A DNA stretch of 64,000 nt from Desulfobacula sp. (GCA_023701135.1 JAMPXP010000002.1:1-64000); one strand, 5' to 3'. Positions 16,738 through 26,076 are shown, counted from the first letter of the stretch. The notes: generated by a model not told the origin, from the sequence alone. Program-made: numbers and translations.

Positions 16738-18014
16738 TGATGATCCTCAAGGTGAAAAAAGCCATAAAAATCCTGGGTTTCGGCCTGGTTCTGGTTTTGG
16801 CCGGAGCTGTCGGATGGACCACCTATCAATTTCACACCTTCACACCCACGGCCATTACCCAGACCCTGGTCCCGGAGAACCGGGCCTATTTTCAGGAAAC
16901 CTATATGGATTGCCGGAAAAGCTTTCTGGATGAGGCGCTGAAGCTAAAAGGGCTGTATGCAGGGGTTGAGATATCCGGCCTTGCCGTTGAACGCCCGATT
17001 GATCCGGATCTGCATGTGGATTATTGTTATATCCCGGCCCAGGCTTCTTCTGAGCGCCTGTTTATCCTGATATCCGGGGTCAACGGCGTTGAAGGCTACG
17101 CCGGCAGTGCGATTCAGCAGATGTTTTTAAGGGAGATCGTTAAAGACGTCCGGGAGGATACGGGCCTTCTCATCATCCACGGGGTGAATCCCTTTGGCTT
17201 TAAAAACAACCGCCGGGTGACGGAAAACAATGTGGACTTAAACCGGAACGGTTCAACTGAAGCAGGCCTTTACCAGTCCGAAAACCAGGGGTACAACGAT
17301 CTGAATTCCTTTTTGAATCCAAAGCATAAGGTCAGCCTTACCAGCTTTGGTAATTTTTTCTTTCATCTGACGGCCGGGGAAAAGATCCTCCGGTATTCCG
17401 TGGAGGCCGTGAAACAGGCAATCCTGCAAGGACAGTACCGCTATGAAAAAGGGATTTGCTATGGAGGCTCGGAACGTGAGCCGTCTGTAAATCTTGTGAT
17501 CCCTTTGATCCAGCAGGTTGCAGGAAACTATAAAATGGTGTTCAGCGTTGATCTGCATACCGGTTATGGTGAAAACGGGACCCTGCACCTGTTCCCGAAT
17601 CCCCTGGCAGATGCGGAGAAAAAAGCACAGATGGAAACTATTTTTTCAGGCCTGCGGATTTACTGGGGCCGGAACCATGATGTTTATCAGGCCACAGGGG
17701 AGTTCGCCGCTTACCTGGAACAGAGTCTTCCGGAAAAACACTGTCTGACCATGACCCTCGAGTTCGGCACCCTGGATACCCATACCTTCATGGGAGCCGT
17801 CAAGGCCCTGCATCTGATGATGATGGAAAACCAGGGTTTCCATTACGGTTATAAGACCCGTCAGGATGAACTCCAGGTAAAATCAGGATTTCTCGAGAGC
17901 TATTATCCTTTGTCCGAAGCCTGGCGGTCCAAGGTGATTGAGGATTCGCGGCAGGTGCTTTCACAGGCGTTGACGGAATATGCAAAAACCGTTACCAAGG
18001 ATCAGCCTGATTGA
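16737..18014 (+). CDS. DUF2817 (M14-like carboxypeptidase fold) protein with a substituted zinc ligand
   Basis: The 425-residue protein has an N-terminal membrane helix (10-28) and a DUF2817 domain, a branch of the M14 metallocarboxypeptidase fold. Family landmarks are SGVNGVEGYAGSA (113-125), ENNVDLNRNG, VDLHTGYGENG with His274, and LEFGT, where the active-site Glu is expected. DUF2817 and M14 enzymes normally read SGxHGVEG, supplying a zinc-binding HxxE. Here the His is Asn116, while Glu119 and His274 remain. Either zinc binding is altered or the protein is a non-catalytic relative. The ATG shares a base with the DUF945 stop, and the TTG of the next gene overlaps its end. Confidence 0.8.
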   Translation: MMILKVKKAIKILGFGLVLVLAGAVGWTTYQFHTFTPTAITQTLVPENRAYFQETYMDCRKSFLDEALKLKGLYAGVEISGLAVERPIDPDLHVDYCYIPAQASSERLFILISGVNGVEGYAGSAIQQMFLREIVKDVREDTGLLIIHGVNPFGFKNNRRVTENNVDLNRNGSTEAGLYQSENQGYNDLNSFLNPKHKVSLTSFGNFFFHLTAGEKILRYSVEAVKQAILQGQYRYEKGICYGGSEREPSVNLVIPLIQQVAGNYKMVFSVDLHTGYGENGTLHLFPNPLADAEKKAQMETIFSGLRIYWGRNHDVYQATGEFAAYLEQSLPEKHCLTMTLEFGTLDTHTFMGAVKALHLMMMENQGFHYGYKTRQDELQVKSGFLESYYPLSEAWRSKVIEDSRQVLSQALTEYAKTVTKDQPD

Positions 18015-18919
18015 AGAGAACAACCATCACCGATACCCTTACCTATGTGGAGCCCGATTCCATGGGCGGATTCTCATCCTGTGCCGGGATCATGGTGCGG
18101 TCAAAGGGCAAGATTTTCATCGACATGAACCTGGGGCCCAAAGACACCCCGGAACTCCTTGACCGGGAAAAGCCGGATGCCGCCATCATCACCCACTACC
18201 ACCTGGATCATTCGGCCTGGACCCGGTATGCGGCAGACCATTCCCAGGCCCGAATTCTGATTCCGGAAAAGGAAGAGCCCTATCTGATTTCCCTTGATTT
18301 TATCATTGACCATACGGCCGGGCCCCTGGGCATGGCAGACCAATGGGCGGATTTTGTGGCCAACAGCCTCGGTTACAGACCCCTCTCCGCCTATGAAAAA
18401 TATTCTGAAAAAACTGCTTTTCATGAACTGGCGCCTGAAATGGTGGTTCTGGAAACCCCGGGCCATTCCCCGGGTCATAGTTCTTTTTATTTTCCCGATG
18501 AAAAAATTCTTTTTTCCGGCGATGTGGGACTGGACCGGTTCGGACCCTGGTATGGCTGGGCCGACTGCGATATCAAAAAAATGGTTGAATCCCTTTTACG
18601 GCTGGACGGCCTCCGGGTTGATCTGATCCTGACCAGCCACGGCGGCGCTATCCGGAAAGAAGGGGCCTTTTTAGGCTGTATCCGCCATATCCTGGAACGG
18701 GAGGAAAGTATTTTTAACAGGCTGGATAAGGGGATGAATCAAACGGACATCATCCGCCAGGGCGTTTTTTATCCCCATAAGGAAAAGGTTCCCGAGCCCA
18801 TGACATCTTTTCTGACCATGTGGGATACGGCCATGTTTCATCACCATGAAACCCTGATCAAAGAAGGGGGGCTGATGCGGTTCTTTCCGGAGATCCGGGG
18901 ACTGGCAGCCCAAGGGTAG
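18011..18919 (+). CDS. MBL-fold metallo-hydrolase
   Basis: A 302-residue cytoplasmic hydrolase with the metal-binding motif THYHLDHS, a second-ligand region TPGHSPGHSSFYF, GDVGLD and the late SHGG. These place it in the general glyoxalase II-like part of the superfamily, with a long C-terminal helical extension. The substrate is not evident. TTG at 18011 is the start that overlaps the DUF2817 stop as TTGA; no strong Shine-Dalgarno is seen, which fits translational coupling. It ends only 2 bases from the convergent sensor kinase gene. Confidence 0.85.
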   Translation: MKRTTITDTLTYVEPDSMGGFSSCAGIMVRSKGKIFIDMNLGPKDTPELLDREKPDAAIITHYHLDHSAWTRYAADHSQARILIPEKEEPYLISLDFIIDHTAGPLGMADQWADFVANSLGYRPLSAYEKYSEKTAFHELAPEMVVLETPGHSPGHSSFYFPDEKILFSGDVGLDRFGPWYGWADCDIKKMVESLLRLDGLRVDLILTSHGGAIRKEGAFLGCIRHILEREESIFNRLDKGMNQTDIIRQGVFYPHKEKVPEPMTSFLTMWDTAMFHHHETLIKEGGLMRFFPEIRGLAAQG

Positions 18920-18921
18920 CC

Positions 18922-21297
18922 CTATTCCTTTATTTTCTTTCTTTCCAGGGGCAGGCGGATAATAAAGGTTGTTCCTTTTCCCGGTTCTGAAACCACATCC
19001 ATTGTTCCGCCATGATTTTCCGTAATGATAAAATATGAAACCGACAACCCTAGACCGGTTCCGGTACCCACCGGTTTGGTTGTAAAAAACGGTTCAAAAA
19101 CCCTTTTCCGGATCTCTTCCGTCATCCCCGGCCCATTGTCCTCAATTTCAATCCGCAGCATGGGGGGAGATGTTTCAGCCTTTAATCTCAAGGTGAAAAC
19201 CGGTTTGGCGCCGGTTTTGTTCTCCAGCAGGGCATGGGCCCCGTTAGCCAGAATATTGAGAAGGACCTGTTGGATTTTGCTGCTTTCACAGGACACCAGG
19301 GGTAGATTCGCTTCATATTCTTTATTGATGGTGATAGACTTGAAATCATACTGTTTTTTTAAGTTATAGTCTGTTGACGCCAAAGCAAGGGTTTTTTCCA
19401 GCAAGGTAACCGGGTCCTGGGTGGAAAAGCTTGAATCGCTTTTCCTGGCGAAACTGAGCATGTTTTCCACAATGGCCGCCATCCTTGAAGCGGATTCCGT
19501 GATGGCCCTGATCATGGAGGGAATGTTCCGGGAAAGCATGAATTCGGAAATCGACTTCATTGTTGTGCCTGCTTTTTCAGCCGCGGTTATATTTGCCGGG
19601 ATGCGGGCATCCATGAGACGGTTGGACAGAACCGCCGCATTCTGGATGACACCGGCCAGGGGATTGTTGATCTCATGGGCCATCCCGGCGGCCAGCCCGC
19701 CAACGGAGAGGATTTTTTCGTTTTGAACCAGAACCTCTTCCAATCTTATTTTTTCAGTCACATCATCCATTCGTATGACGGCACCTTTCATCCGTCCGGT
19801 TTGCAGCGGATAAACGGTGATATCCTGGTAGCGGGTTTCGCCGCCGGGGGCGGCATAGGGAAGTTTGGCCCAGGTCCGGGTTTCATTTTTTTTCAGGCAT
19901 TCCCGTATCTTTTCCATATCCACATGAATTCCCGGCAAGGCATCGGACAAAGGCTTTGCCCGTGCATCGACCCCAGAGAGGCCCGTCATTTCTTCCGCTT
20001 TCCGGTTCCACAGGGTCACCCCCAGGGTCTCATCAACGCCGATCAGCACCGAAGGCATTGAATCTATGATATTGGAGAGATACTGTTGAACCTTTTGCAA
20101 TTCCTGTTCAGCTTCCCTCCGAACCCTGTTTTCAGAGAGGATTTCGTTTCGATAGGTTTCCAGCTTGGTCATGAAAAGGTTAAAGCTGTCGGATAATTGG
20201 CCTATTTCATCGCCTCTATCATTGTCCACCCGGAAAAACAAATCGCCTTTTGAGCCTTTTTCGAATCGATGGATGAGATCAGTCAGGGGCCGGGTCATGG
20301 AATTGCTGATGGCCAGCGTTACCAGGCCCGTGGCTGTCAGGGTCAGAACAAGGATGATTAAAAAATCTTTCTGCATGTCCCGGAGAGGGGAAAAGACCTC
20401 CCGGGTATAAAAAGAAGAGGCGATAATCCAGTTAAAGGACGGGATCGAATCAAAGGCGACTATTTTTTCACGTTCCTCCTTTTCAGACGGGTTTTTCCAG
20501 GAATAGGTCAGATATCCTTTTTTTCGGGCAACCATGTCCTGTAGAATCTGTTGCCCGTCAATTCCCAGGTCGCCGAAGGCCTTGTCCGAAAGTTCGGGGT
20601 GGATGATAATTTTCCCGGTGGTGTCGAAAATAAAGGAATACCCTGTTTTGCCAAAGGTCAGCTTTGAAATATTCTCCCTGATATCCTCGATTTCCACCAG
20701 CTTTGAAAATTCCGATTTATACGAGGTAACGGAAATGATCCAGTCCCAGGGCTCAAAATAAGTCATATAAAGGGCCTTGGGCCGGGCTTCGGATTCTTCC
20801 GGGTTTTTCCAGTCATATTCCAGATAACCGGTTTTATTTTGGATCTGGGCCCGGACAAAGGGGTGGTCTAAAAATTTTTTTCCTGCCACGCCTTCCCGGG
20901 GATGAACCAAGGCCACCCCGTCGCTGCTGACACAATAGATATAACCGGTATCGCCGATATGCTGGCTTAATAAAATTCTGACGGCTCGTTCCCTGGCTTC
21001 GCTCTCGCTTATCCTGTTGTCCCGGTATTCCCGGTACAGGGATTCGATGATCTCCAGATTATTTTCAGCAATTCCCCGCAGATGGTTTTTGATGGACAGA
21101 TCGGCAGCCGAGTCCACCATGCCGGTAATGATCTGGTTGGATGTCGTGAGTTCCTGCCGGATTCGATCCATAATCCCGCTTCTTACGCGAAAATAATGGA
21201 AGGTAAAACTCAGGGAAAAAAGAACCAGGAAAACCGCTGCATAATATAAAAATAATTTATATTTGATCGGCATCCGCCTTAACAGATTCATCCGCAT
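18922..21297 (-). CDS. Sensor histidine kinase with tandem Cache domains, HAMP and PAS
   Basis: A 791-residue membrane kinase. A first helix (about 12-32) leads into a periplasmic region with two related Cache units, marked by GDTGYIYCVSSDGVALVHP and GKTGYSFIFDTTGKIIIHP, each followed by a GYLxYxWKNPxE block. A second helix (about 310-330), HAMP (SMTRPLTDLIHRF), a PAS domain (SMPSVLIGVDETLGVTLWN) and HisKA follow; the phosphoacceptor is His541 in AHEINNP. The ATPase part has NGAHAL, DNGPGM and GTGLGLS motifs. No response regulator lies next to it, so it is an orphan kinase. AAGGT precedes the ATG. It likely senses a small organic ligand outside the membrane. Confidence 0.93.
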   Translation of the reverse strand: MRMNLLRRMPIKYKLFLYYAAVFLVLFSLSFTFHYFRVRSGIMDRIRQELTTSNQIITGMVDSAADLSIKNHLRGIAENNLEIIESLYREYRDNRISESEARERAVRILLSQHIGDTGYIYCVSSDGVALVHPREGVAGKKFLDHPFVRAQIQNKTGYLEYDWKNPEESEARPKALYMTYFEPWDWIISVTSYKSEFSKLVEIEDIRENISKLTFGKTGYSFIFDTTGKIIIHPELSDKAFGDLGIDGQQILQDMVARKKGYLTYSWKNPSEKEEREKIVAFDSIPSFNWIIASSFYTREVFSPLRDMQKDFLIILVLTLTATGLVTLAISNSMTRPLTDLIHRFEKGSKGDLFFRVDNDRGDEIGQLSDSFNLFMTKLETYRNEILSENRVRREAEQELQKVQQYLSNIIDSMPSVLIGVDETLGVTLWNRKAEEMTGLSGVDARAKPLSDALPGIHVDMEKIRECLKKNETRTWAKLPYAAPGGETRYQDITVYPLQTGRMKGAVIRMDDVTEKIRLEEVLVQNEKILSVGGLAAGMAHEINNPLAGVIQNAAVLSNRLMDARIPANITAAEKAGTTMKSISEFMLSRNIPSMIRAITESASRMAAIVENMLSFARKSDSSFSTQDPVTLLEKTLALASTDYNLKKQYDFKSITINKEYEANLPLVSCESSKIQQVLLNILANGAHALLENKTGAKPVFTLRLKAETSPPMLRIEIEDNGPGMTEEIRKRVFEPFFTTKPVGTGTGLGLSVSYFIITENHGGTMDVVSEPGKGTTFIIRLPLERKKIKE

Positions 21298-21358
21298 GTG
21301 CTGACCTTATCAATATCTAAGCTGCAGATCAATTTTTTTAAACTTTTTCTGAATGCCA

Positions 21359-22450
21359 TCATTGCTGACCCATCCATCCGTCCTTTACCCTTGAAATGCC
21401 GGGAATAATGGTCTGGGTCCGGTTGATGCCGTGGATTTTTCGGATGCGCTGATCCACGAATTCCGCAATGATTTCCGCATCTGAAGCCAGAAAATCCCGT
21501 TTCAGGACGATTTTGACCAGGATGTCAATGGTGCCGTGAACCGAATGGACTTCCTGAACTTCGTCCAGGGCAAATAATTTGTCAATGACCTTTCCGTCGG
21601 TGGAGGTGTCCATATTGATCATGACAAAGGCCGTGATGCTCCGCTTCATCTCCGGATAATCCGGGGTGGGCTGCTCCAGCATGGCGCTTCTGAAGGCTTC
21701 CATGCTCCTGGGGATGAGCCGGTCCAGCCCGATGCCGTATTGCCGGCTGGAGGGGCGTTCCCAGTGGTGATAGGAAATATAGGCATAGAGATCGGCCAGG
21801 GTGCGCCGGGGAAAATGCCGGAGGAGCTGTCCGTTCTGGATGATGGTGGTCAGGGGCAGGTAAATGGTGTTGTACCAGTCCTCGGCCGCTTTGTTAAATT
21901 CTTTCTCATCCCCGGAAATGTTAGCCAGATGGGCTTTGTGAGCCTTGATCTGGTTTTCAAGGAAATTATATTTTCCCACTTCGGTCAGGAGGATGGTCTT
22001 TGGCAGGCCCGTCTTTTCAAAAAATTTCGTTTTCTCGATATACAAAAGATTTTCCATGGTGTTTTGGGAGGAAAGCAGCTCCACCACCTTTGCCTGGATA
22101 TCATACCGGCCCAGCTCTTTTGCGGCCGCCACCCTGTGGTTGCCGTCCAGGACATAATAATCGTTCCGGATCTGGTAAAGCTTTACCGGGGGCATGGGCT
22201 TGCCGTCGCGCATGGCCTTTTTGATCTCGTTGAAGCGCCTTGAAGAGATCTGGCGTTTGGGTCTGAACTGGGAATCAAAATCATGGTATTTGCCCACGCT
22301 GCCGATGATTTTTTCCAGATCCACGGTCAAGATCCCATGGTCGACGAATTCAACCTTGCCTTCCTTTTCCTGCTGCGCATTAAAGGAATCAACGTGATTT
22401 TGGGCCTTTTTCCCCATCCGTTCCCAAAATTTTTTAAAACAATTTTTCAT
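21359..22450 (-). CDS. ParB/Srx-like N-domain fused to an Lrp/AsnC-type ligand-binding C-domain
   Basis: The 363-residue protein opens with a basic segment and then a ParB/sulfiredoxin-like domain (about 40-130): LDGNHRVAAAKELG is the ParB-like motif, preceded by RRFNEIKKAMRDGKPMPPVKLYQI. A helical middle (about 130-265) follows. The C-terminus (about 275-355) resembles the RAM domain of Lrp/AsnC regulators (AFVMINMDTSTDGKVIDKL, EVHSVHGTIDILVKI). There is no visible helix-turn-helix. It is the last gene of the amino-acid transporter operon and overlaps the phosphoesterase gene by 4 bases, so it may sense the imported amino acid. Function unknown; ParB-like domains can be CTPases or nucleases. 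Confidence 0.72.
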   Translation of the reverse strand: MKNCFKKFWERMGKKAQNHVDSFNAQQEKEGKVEFVDHGILTVDLEKIIGSVGKYHDFDSQFRPKRQISSRRFNEIKKAMRDGKPMPPVKLYQIRNDYYVLDGNHRVAAAKELGRYDIQAKVVELLSSQNTMENLLYIEKTKFFEKTGLPKTILLTEVGKYNFLENQIKAHKAHLANISGDEKEFNKAAEDWYNTIYLPLTTIIQNGQLLRHFPRRTLADLYAYISYHHWERPSSRQYGIGLDRLIPRSMEAFRSAMLEQPTPDYPEMKRSITAFVMINMDTSTDGKVIDKLFALDEVQEVHSVHGTIDILVKIVLKRDFLASDAEIIAEFVDQRIRKIHGINRTQTIIPGISRVKDGWMGQQ

Positions 22451-23061
22451 GGCGCCGCCTCAAAAATAGTATAACCGCAGGTGTTGATGACCTTTGTCGG
22501 GCCGATTCGGGTGATCCTGTCTTCATGGGCATTGAACGGTTTATGCATATGGCCGTGGATCAAAAAGCCGGGCTTTCTGTTGTGTATCAGCCGGTTAAAG
22601 CTTTCAAAACCCCGATGGCAGAGGTCTTCAGCATCATGTACATGTCGGGGCGGGGCATGGGTGACCAGGATATCGACCCCGCCTTTTCTCCAGATGGAAA
22701 ACCACAGACTCTGGATGATTTTTTTCATTTCTGTTTCCCTGTATTGGTTTGCCCCGCCATTATACCACATGGAGCCGTCCAGTCCCAGGATTTTAACGGA
22801 ATTGAATACCATCATCCGGCCATGGATATGGGTGCATCCCACGGGATTGTGGTCTGTGTAGCGGATATCATGATTGCCCTTGACATAGAACAGGGGTCTG
22901 TCCAGCCGGTCCCGTAAAAAGGAGAGATATTCCGGCGGCAGGTCCCCGCAGGAGATAATGAGATCCACGGGCTCTAAGGTTTTTTCTTCAACCTGACGGG
23001 TCAGGGAGGGATCGATGAAATCGGAAACCGAGAGAATTTTCAGACGCTGCTGCGTTTTCAT
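22447..23061 (-). CDS. Calcineurin-like metallophosphoesterase
   Basis: A 204-residue cytoplasmic phosphoesterase. Metal-binding motifs appear in order: SDF (where the family usually has DxH), CGDLPPEY, GNHD, THAPPRHVHD and HGHMHKP. The first motif is partly degenerate because the His is replaced by Phe. The short length and RHVHDAEDLCHRGF segment match the small phosphoesterases found next to transport or nucleotide genes. The gene overlaps the permease upstream and the ParB-Lrp gene downstream by 4 bases each, so it is firmly in the amino-acid transporter operon. Substrate not predicted. Confidence 0.82.
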   Translation of the reverse strand: MKTQQRLKILSVSDFIDPSLTRQVEEKTLEPVDLIISCGDLPPEYLSFLRDRLDRPLFYVKGNHDIRYTDHNPVGCTHIHGRMMVFNSVKILGLDGSMWYNGGANQYRETEMKKIIQSLWFSIWRKGGVDILVTHAPPRHVHDAEDLCHRGFESFNRLIHNRKPGFLIHGHMHKPFNAHEDRITRIGPTKVINTCGYTIFEAAP

Positions 23062-23744
23062 TCCCGCCTGAGATGGGCAAGCCAGCGGTATTCCAGTTTT
23101 TTGAGAAGCCAGACCAGGATGAAGGTGATGGTCAGATAGAAGGCCCCGGCCGTGATAAAGGCTTCATAGGGGGTGTAATACCTGGAATTGATAATCCGGG
23201 CCGCGCCGGTAATGTCGATGATGGTGATGACGCTGGCAAGGGAACTGCCGTGAAGCATGAAAATGATTTCATTGCCGTAGGTGGGGAGGGCCCTTCGAAA
23301 GGCGCTGGGCAGGATGATCCGGGTGAATCTCAAATACAGGGACATGCCGGCGGCCTTGGCAGCCTCCACCTCGCCGTGGGGCGTGTTTTCAATGGCGCCC
23401 CGGATGATTTCAATGGTATAGGCGCAGGTATTCAGGGTAAAGGCAAAGAGGGCACAAAAATAGGCTTCCCTGAAAAAAGGCCATAAAAAGGAAGCCTTTA
23501 TCGTTTCAAACTGGCCCATGCCGTAGTAGATGAGAAACATCTGGACCAGGAGGGGGGTTCCCCTGAAAAAATAGGTATAGGCATTGATGGGGCCGGAAAT
23601 CAGGATGTTTTTGGATGTCCTGAGGACAGCCAGAGGAACGGCAAAAACAAGCCCGATGCTGAGGGAGACGGATACCAGGATCAGGGTGTTTTTCAGGCCG
23701 AGAAAATAGATACCGATATTATCGGCAATAATGGAAAAATTCAT
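23058..23744 (-). CDS. Polar amino-acid ABC transporter permease (HisM/GlnP family)
   Basis: A 228-residue inner-membrane subunit with about five helices. Landmarks are RGTPLLVQMFLIYYG and the ATPase-docking EAA loop EVEAAKAAGMSLYLRFTRIILPSAFRRALP, with ASVITIIDITGAAR further on. It works with the second permease upstream (4-base overlap), the binding protein and the ATPase to import amino acids. Six genes, from the ATPase to the ParB-Lrp gene, are arranged as one transcription unit. Confidence 0.92.
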   Translation of the reverse strand: MNFSIIADNIGIYFLGLKNTLILVSVSLSIGLVFAVPLAVLRTSKNILISGPINAYTYFFRGTPLLVQMFLIYYGMGQFETIKASFLWPFFREAYFCALFAFTLNTCAYTIEIIRGAIENTPHGEVEAAKAAGMSLYLRFTRIILPSAFRRALPTYGNEIIFMLHGSSLASVITIIDITGAARIINSRYYTPYEAFITAGAFYLTITFILVWLLKKLEYRWLAHLRRE

Positions 23745-24436
23745 GATTCGCCCTTTAATATCCCCACACTGTACCTTTTGTTGAGCCGGTTCAGGATCAG
23801 AATGGAAATGGAGGTCAGGATCAGATAGATCAGGGCCACCACCAGATAAAAGGTAAAGGGCATGCGGGTGGCGCCTGCGGCAAGCCCGGCCATCCGGACC
23901 ATGTCCTTGAGCCCGATGATGGAAACCAGGGCCGTGGTTTTCATCAGGACCAGCCAGTTGTTGCCGAATCCGGGAATGGCATGGCGGACCATCTGGGGCA
24001 TGAGGATCCGGATAAAAACCTGAAAACGGGTCATGCCGTAGGCATACCCGGCCTCCATTTGTCCGCCCGGAACGGCAAGGATGGCTCCCCGGAAGGTTTC
24101 GGCCATATAGGCCCCGAAAATAAAGCCGATGGTGGACACCCCTGCCATGAAGGGGTTGATGTCGATATATGCGTCATACCCCAGCATGGGGCCGACCTGG
24201 TTGATAAAGACCTGGCCTCCGTAGAAGAGCAGCAGCATGAGCACCAGGTCCGGTATCCCCCGGATAATGGTGGTATAGGCATGGGCAATAAGGTTTGCCG
24301 CCCTAACCCGGGAAAGCTTGGCAAGGGCGGTGATAATCCCGAGGACCATTGAAATGGCAAGGGAGGCAAGGCACAATTCAATGGTAAGAAGAGTGCCTTG
24401 CAGTATGCTGGGACCGTATCCCTGGAGACTGAGCAT
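23741..24436 (-). CDS. Polar amino-acid ABC transporter permease (HisQ family)
   Basis: A 231-residue permease paralogue of the next gene: RGIPDLVLMLLLFYGGQ, the EAA region MEAGYAYGMTRFQVFIRILMP, and STLVSI-like ALVSIIGLKDMVRMAG. It starts with ATG that shares the last base of the binding-protein TAA. Two distinct permeases suggest a heterodimeric channel of the HisQM type. Confidence 0.92.
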   Translation of the reverse strand: MLSLQGYGPSILQGTLLTIELCLASLAISMVLGIITALAKLSRVRAANLIAHAYTTIIRGIPDLVLMLLLFYGGQVFINQVGPMLGYDAYIDINPFMAGVSTIGFIFGAYMAETFRGAILAVPGGQMEAGYAYGMTRFQVFIRILMPQMVRHAIPGFGNNWLVLMKTTALVSIIGLKDMVRMAGLAAGATRMPFTFYLVVALIYLILTSISILILNRLNKRYSVGILKGES

Positions 24437-25215
24437 TATTTCCCGTATACGTCAAAGTCGAAATACTTGTCCTGAATTTTTTTATAGGTGCCGTTGGCGC
24501 GGATTTTCTGAATACCTGCATTCAGCTTGTCGATAAGGGCCTTATCTTCTTTCCGGCAGGCGATTCCGGCGCCTTCGCCAAACCATTTGGGATCATTCAG
24601 ATCCGGACCGATGAATTGAAAATCCTTGCCTTCGGGTTTCATGAGAAAGCCTTCTTTGGCGGCAATGCTGTCGGCAAGGAAGAGATCAATTCTGCCGGCG
24701 GCAATGTCAAGATAGACCTCGTCCTGGGTGGCATAGCGTTTGACATCCACATCCTTGCCGTAATTGTCCGTCAGGTACTGGTCATGGATGGTGGCTCTCT
24801 GGACCCCAACGGATTTACCTTTAATGGCTTCCTTGGAAAATTCCTTGATGGCGCCTTTTTTCACGACAAATTTGGCAGGGGTCTGGTAGTATTTGCCGGT
24901 AAAGGCCACGGATTTTTTTCGTTCTTCGGTAATGGACATGGAGGCGACGATGCAGTCAAATTTTTTGGCCAGAAGTCCGGGGATGATCCCGTCCCAATCA
25001 GACACCACCAGCTCGACTTCGGCTCCGGCGGCAGCGACAATGGCTTCGGCCATTTCAATATCAAAACCGCCCAGTTTTCCGTCGGGACTGACATAGCTGA
25101 AGGGAGGATAGGCGCCCTCGACCCCGACCCTGATTTTTTTCCAGTCATTGGCAAAACCGTTTCCGGCAACAAGAACAAGACAGAAAACCATTAATGCAGA
25201 TAAAAATTTTTTCAT
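24436..25215 (-). CDS. Amino-acid ABC transporter substrate-binding protein (LAO/HisJ type)
   Basis: The periplasmic receptor of the transporter. I use ATG 25215, since AAAGGAG lies 6 bases upstream and a Sec signal (KKFLSALMVFCLVLVAGNGFA) follows at once; a reading from 25245 adds ten residues. In 259 residues it shows the family patterns GAYPPFSYVSPDGKLGGFDIEMAEAI, WDGIIPGLLAKKFDCIVASMSITEER and GVQRATIHDQYL, all near the ligand cleft. These match lysine/arginine/ornithine/histidine binders, but the exact amino acid cannot be read from sequence. The ATPase gene lies 35 bases upstream and the permease overlaps its stop by one base. Confidence 0.92.
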   Translation of the reverse strand: MKKFLSALMVFCLVLVAGNGFANDWKKIRVGVEGAYPPFSYVSPDGKLGGFDIEMAEAIVAAAGAEVELVVSDWDGIIPGLLAKKFDCIVASMSITEERKKSVAFTGKYYQTPAKFVVKKGAIKEFSKEAIKGKSVGVQRATIHDQYLTDNYGKDVDVKRYATQDEVYLDIAAGRIDLFLADSIAAKEGFLMKPEGKDFQFIGPDLNDPKWFGEGAGIACRKEDKALIDKLNAGIQKIRANGTYKKIQDKYFDFDVYGK

Positions 25216-25250
25216 ATTCGCTCCTTTGTTAAAATATTGACTCAACTTAT

Positions 25251-26024
25251 TTATTCCGCAACTGCAATGAATTCCCGGAACCGGTCTGATTTCGGGTTTC
25301 CAAAAACCATTGCAGGCGCACCATCTTCTTCAATCAAGCCGTTGTGCAAAAAGATCACCCGGCTGGACACATCCCTGGCAAATCCCATTTCATGGGTGAC
25401 GACAATCATGGTCCTTCCTTCCTTGGCCAGGTTCCGGATGACCTGGAGGACCTCTCCCACCAGTTCCGGGTCCAGGGCTGACGTCGGCTCATCAAAGAGC
25501 ATGACGTCGGGTTCCACGGCCAGGGCCCTTGCAATGGCGGCTCTCTGCTGCTGGCCGCCGGACAGTTGGGCCGGGTAGGCTGCCAGTTTATCCTTTATTC
25601 CGACCTTTTCAAGATAATATTCCGCTCTCTCGATGGCTTTGGCTTTGGGGATTTTCAAGACATGGATGGGGGCTTCGATGACATTTTCAAGAATGGTCAT
25701 GTGGCTCCAGAGGTTAAACTGCTGAAACACCATGGCCAGCTTGGTCCGGATTCGTTCAACCTGCCGGATGTCCTTGGGCCGGCTGACTCCCTTCCGGTTT
25801 GTTTCCAGGAGGATTTCTTCCCCACCCACCGTGATTTTCCCTTTGTCCGGCATTTCCAGGAAATTGATACAGCGCAGAAGCGTGCTTTTTCCCGATCCGC
25901 TGGAGCCCAGGATGGAGATGACATCCCCTTTAAAGGCTTTGAGGGAAATTCCTTTGAGCACTTCAACCTCACCAAAGCGTTTGTGAAGGTTTTCAACCGA
26001 TAAGGCCGTCTGTTGTTTATCCAT
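25251..26024 (-). CDS. Amino-acid ABC transporter ATPase (HisP/GlnQ type)
   Basis: A 257-residue ATPase that leads the operon. Walker [10 protein letters not shown]-loop VFQQFNLW, signature LSGGQQQR, Walker [14 protein letters not shown] and H-loop VTHEMGFA are all intact. The long insert after the strand ([19 protein letters not shown]) is typical of HisP-like proteins. It powers the two permeases for uptake of a polar, probably basic, amino acid. A candidate promoter lies upstream at 26077-26103. Confidence 0.95.
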   Translation of the reverse strand: MDKQQTALSVENLHKRFGEVEVLKGISLKAFKGDVISILGSSGSGKSTLLRCINFLEMPDKGKITVGGEEILLETNRKGVSRPKDIRQVERIRTKLAMVFQQFNLWSHMTILENVIEAPIHVLKIPKAKAIERAEYYLEKVGIKDKLAAYPAQLSGGQQQRAAIARALAVEPDVMLFDEPTSALDPELVGEVLQVIRNLAKEGRTMIVVTHEMGFARDVSSRVIFLHNGLIEEDGAPAMVFGNPKSDRFREFIAVAE

Positions 26025-26076
26025 GGGCGCCTGTCACCATTGTAAAATTGTGTTTATTGTGTTTGCCTGCCCTGCT

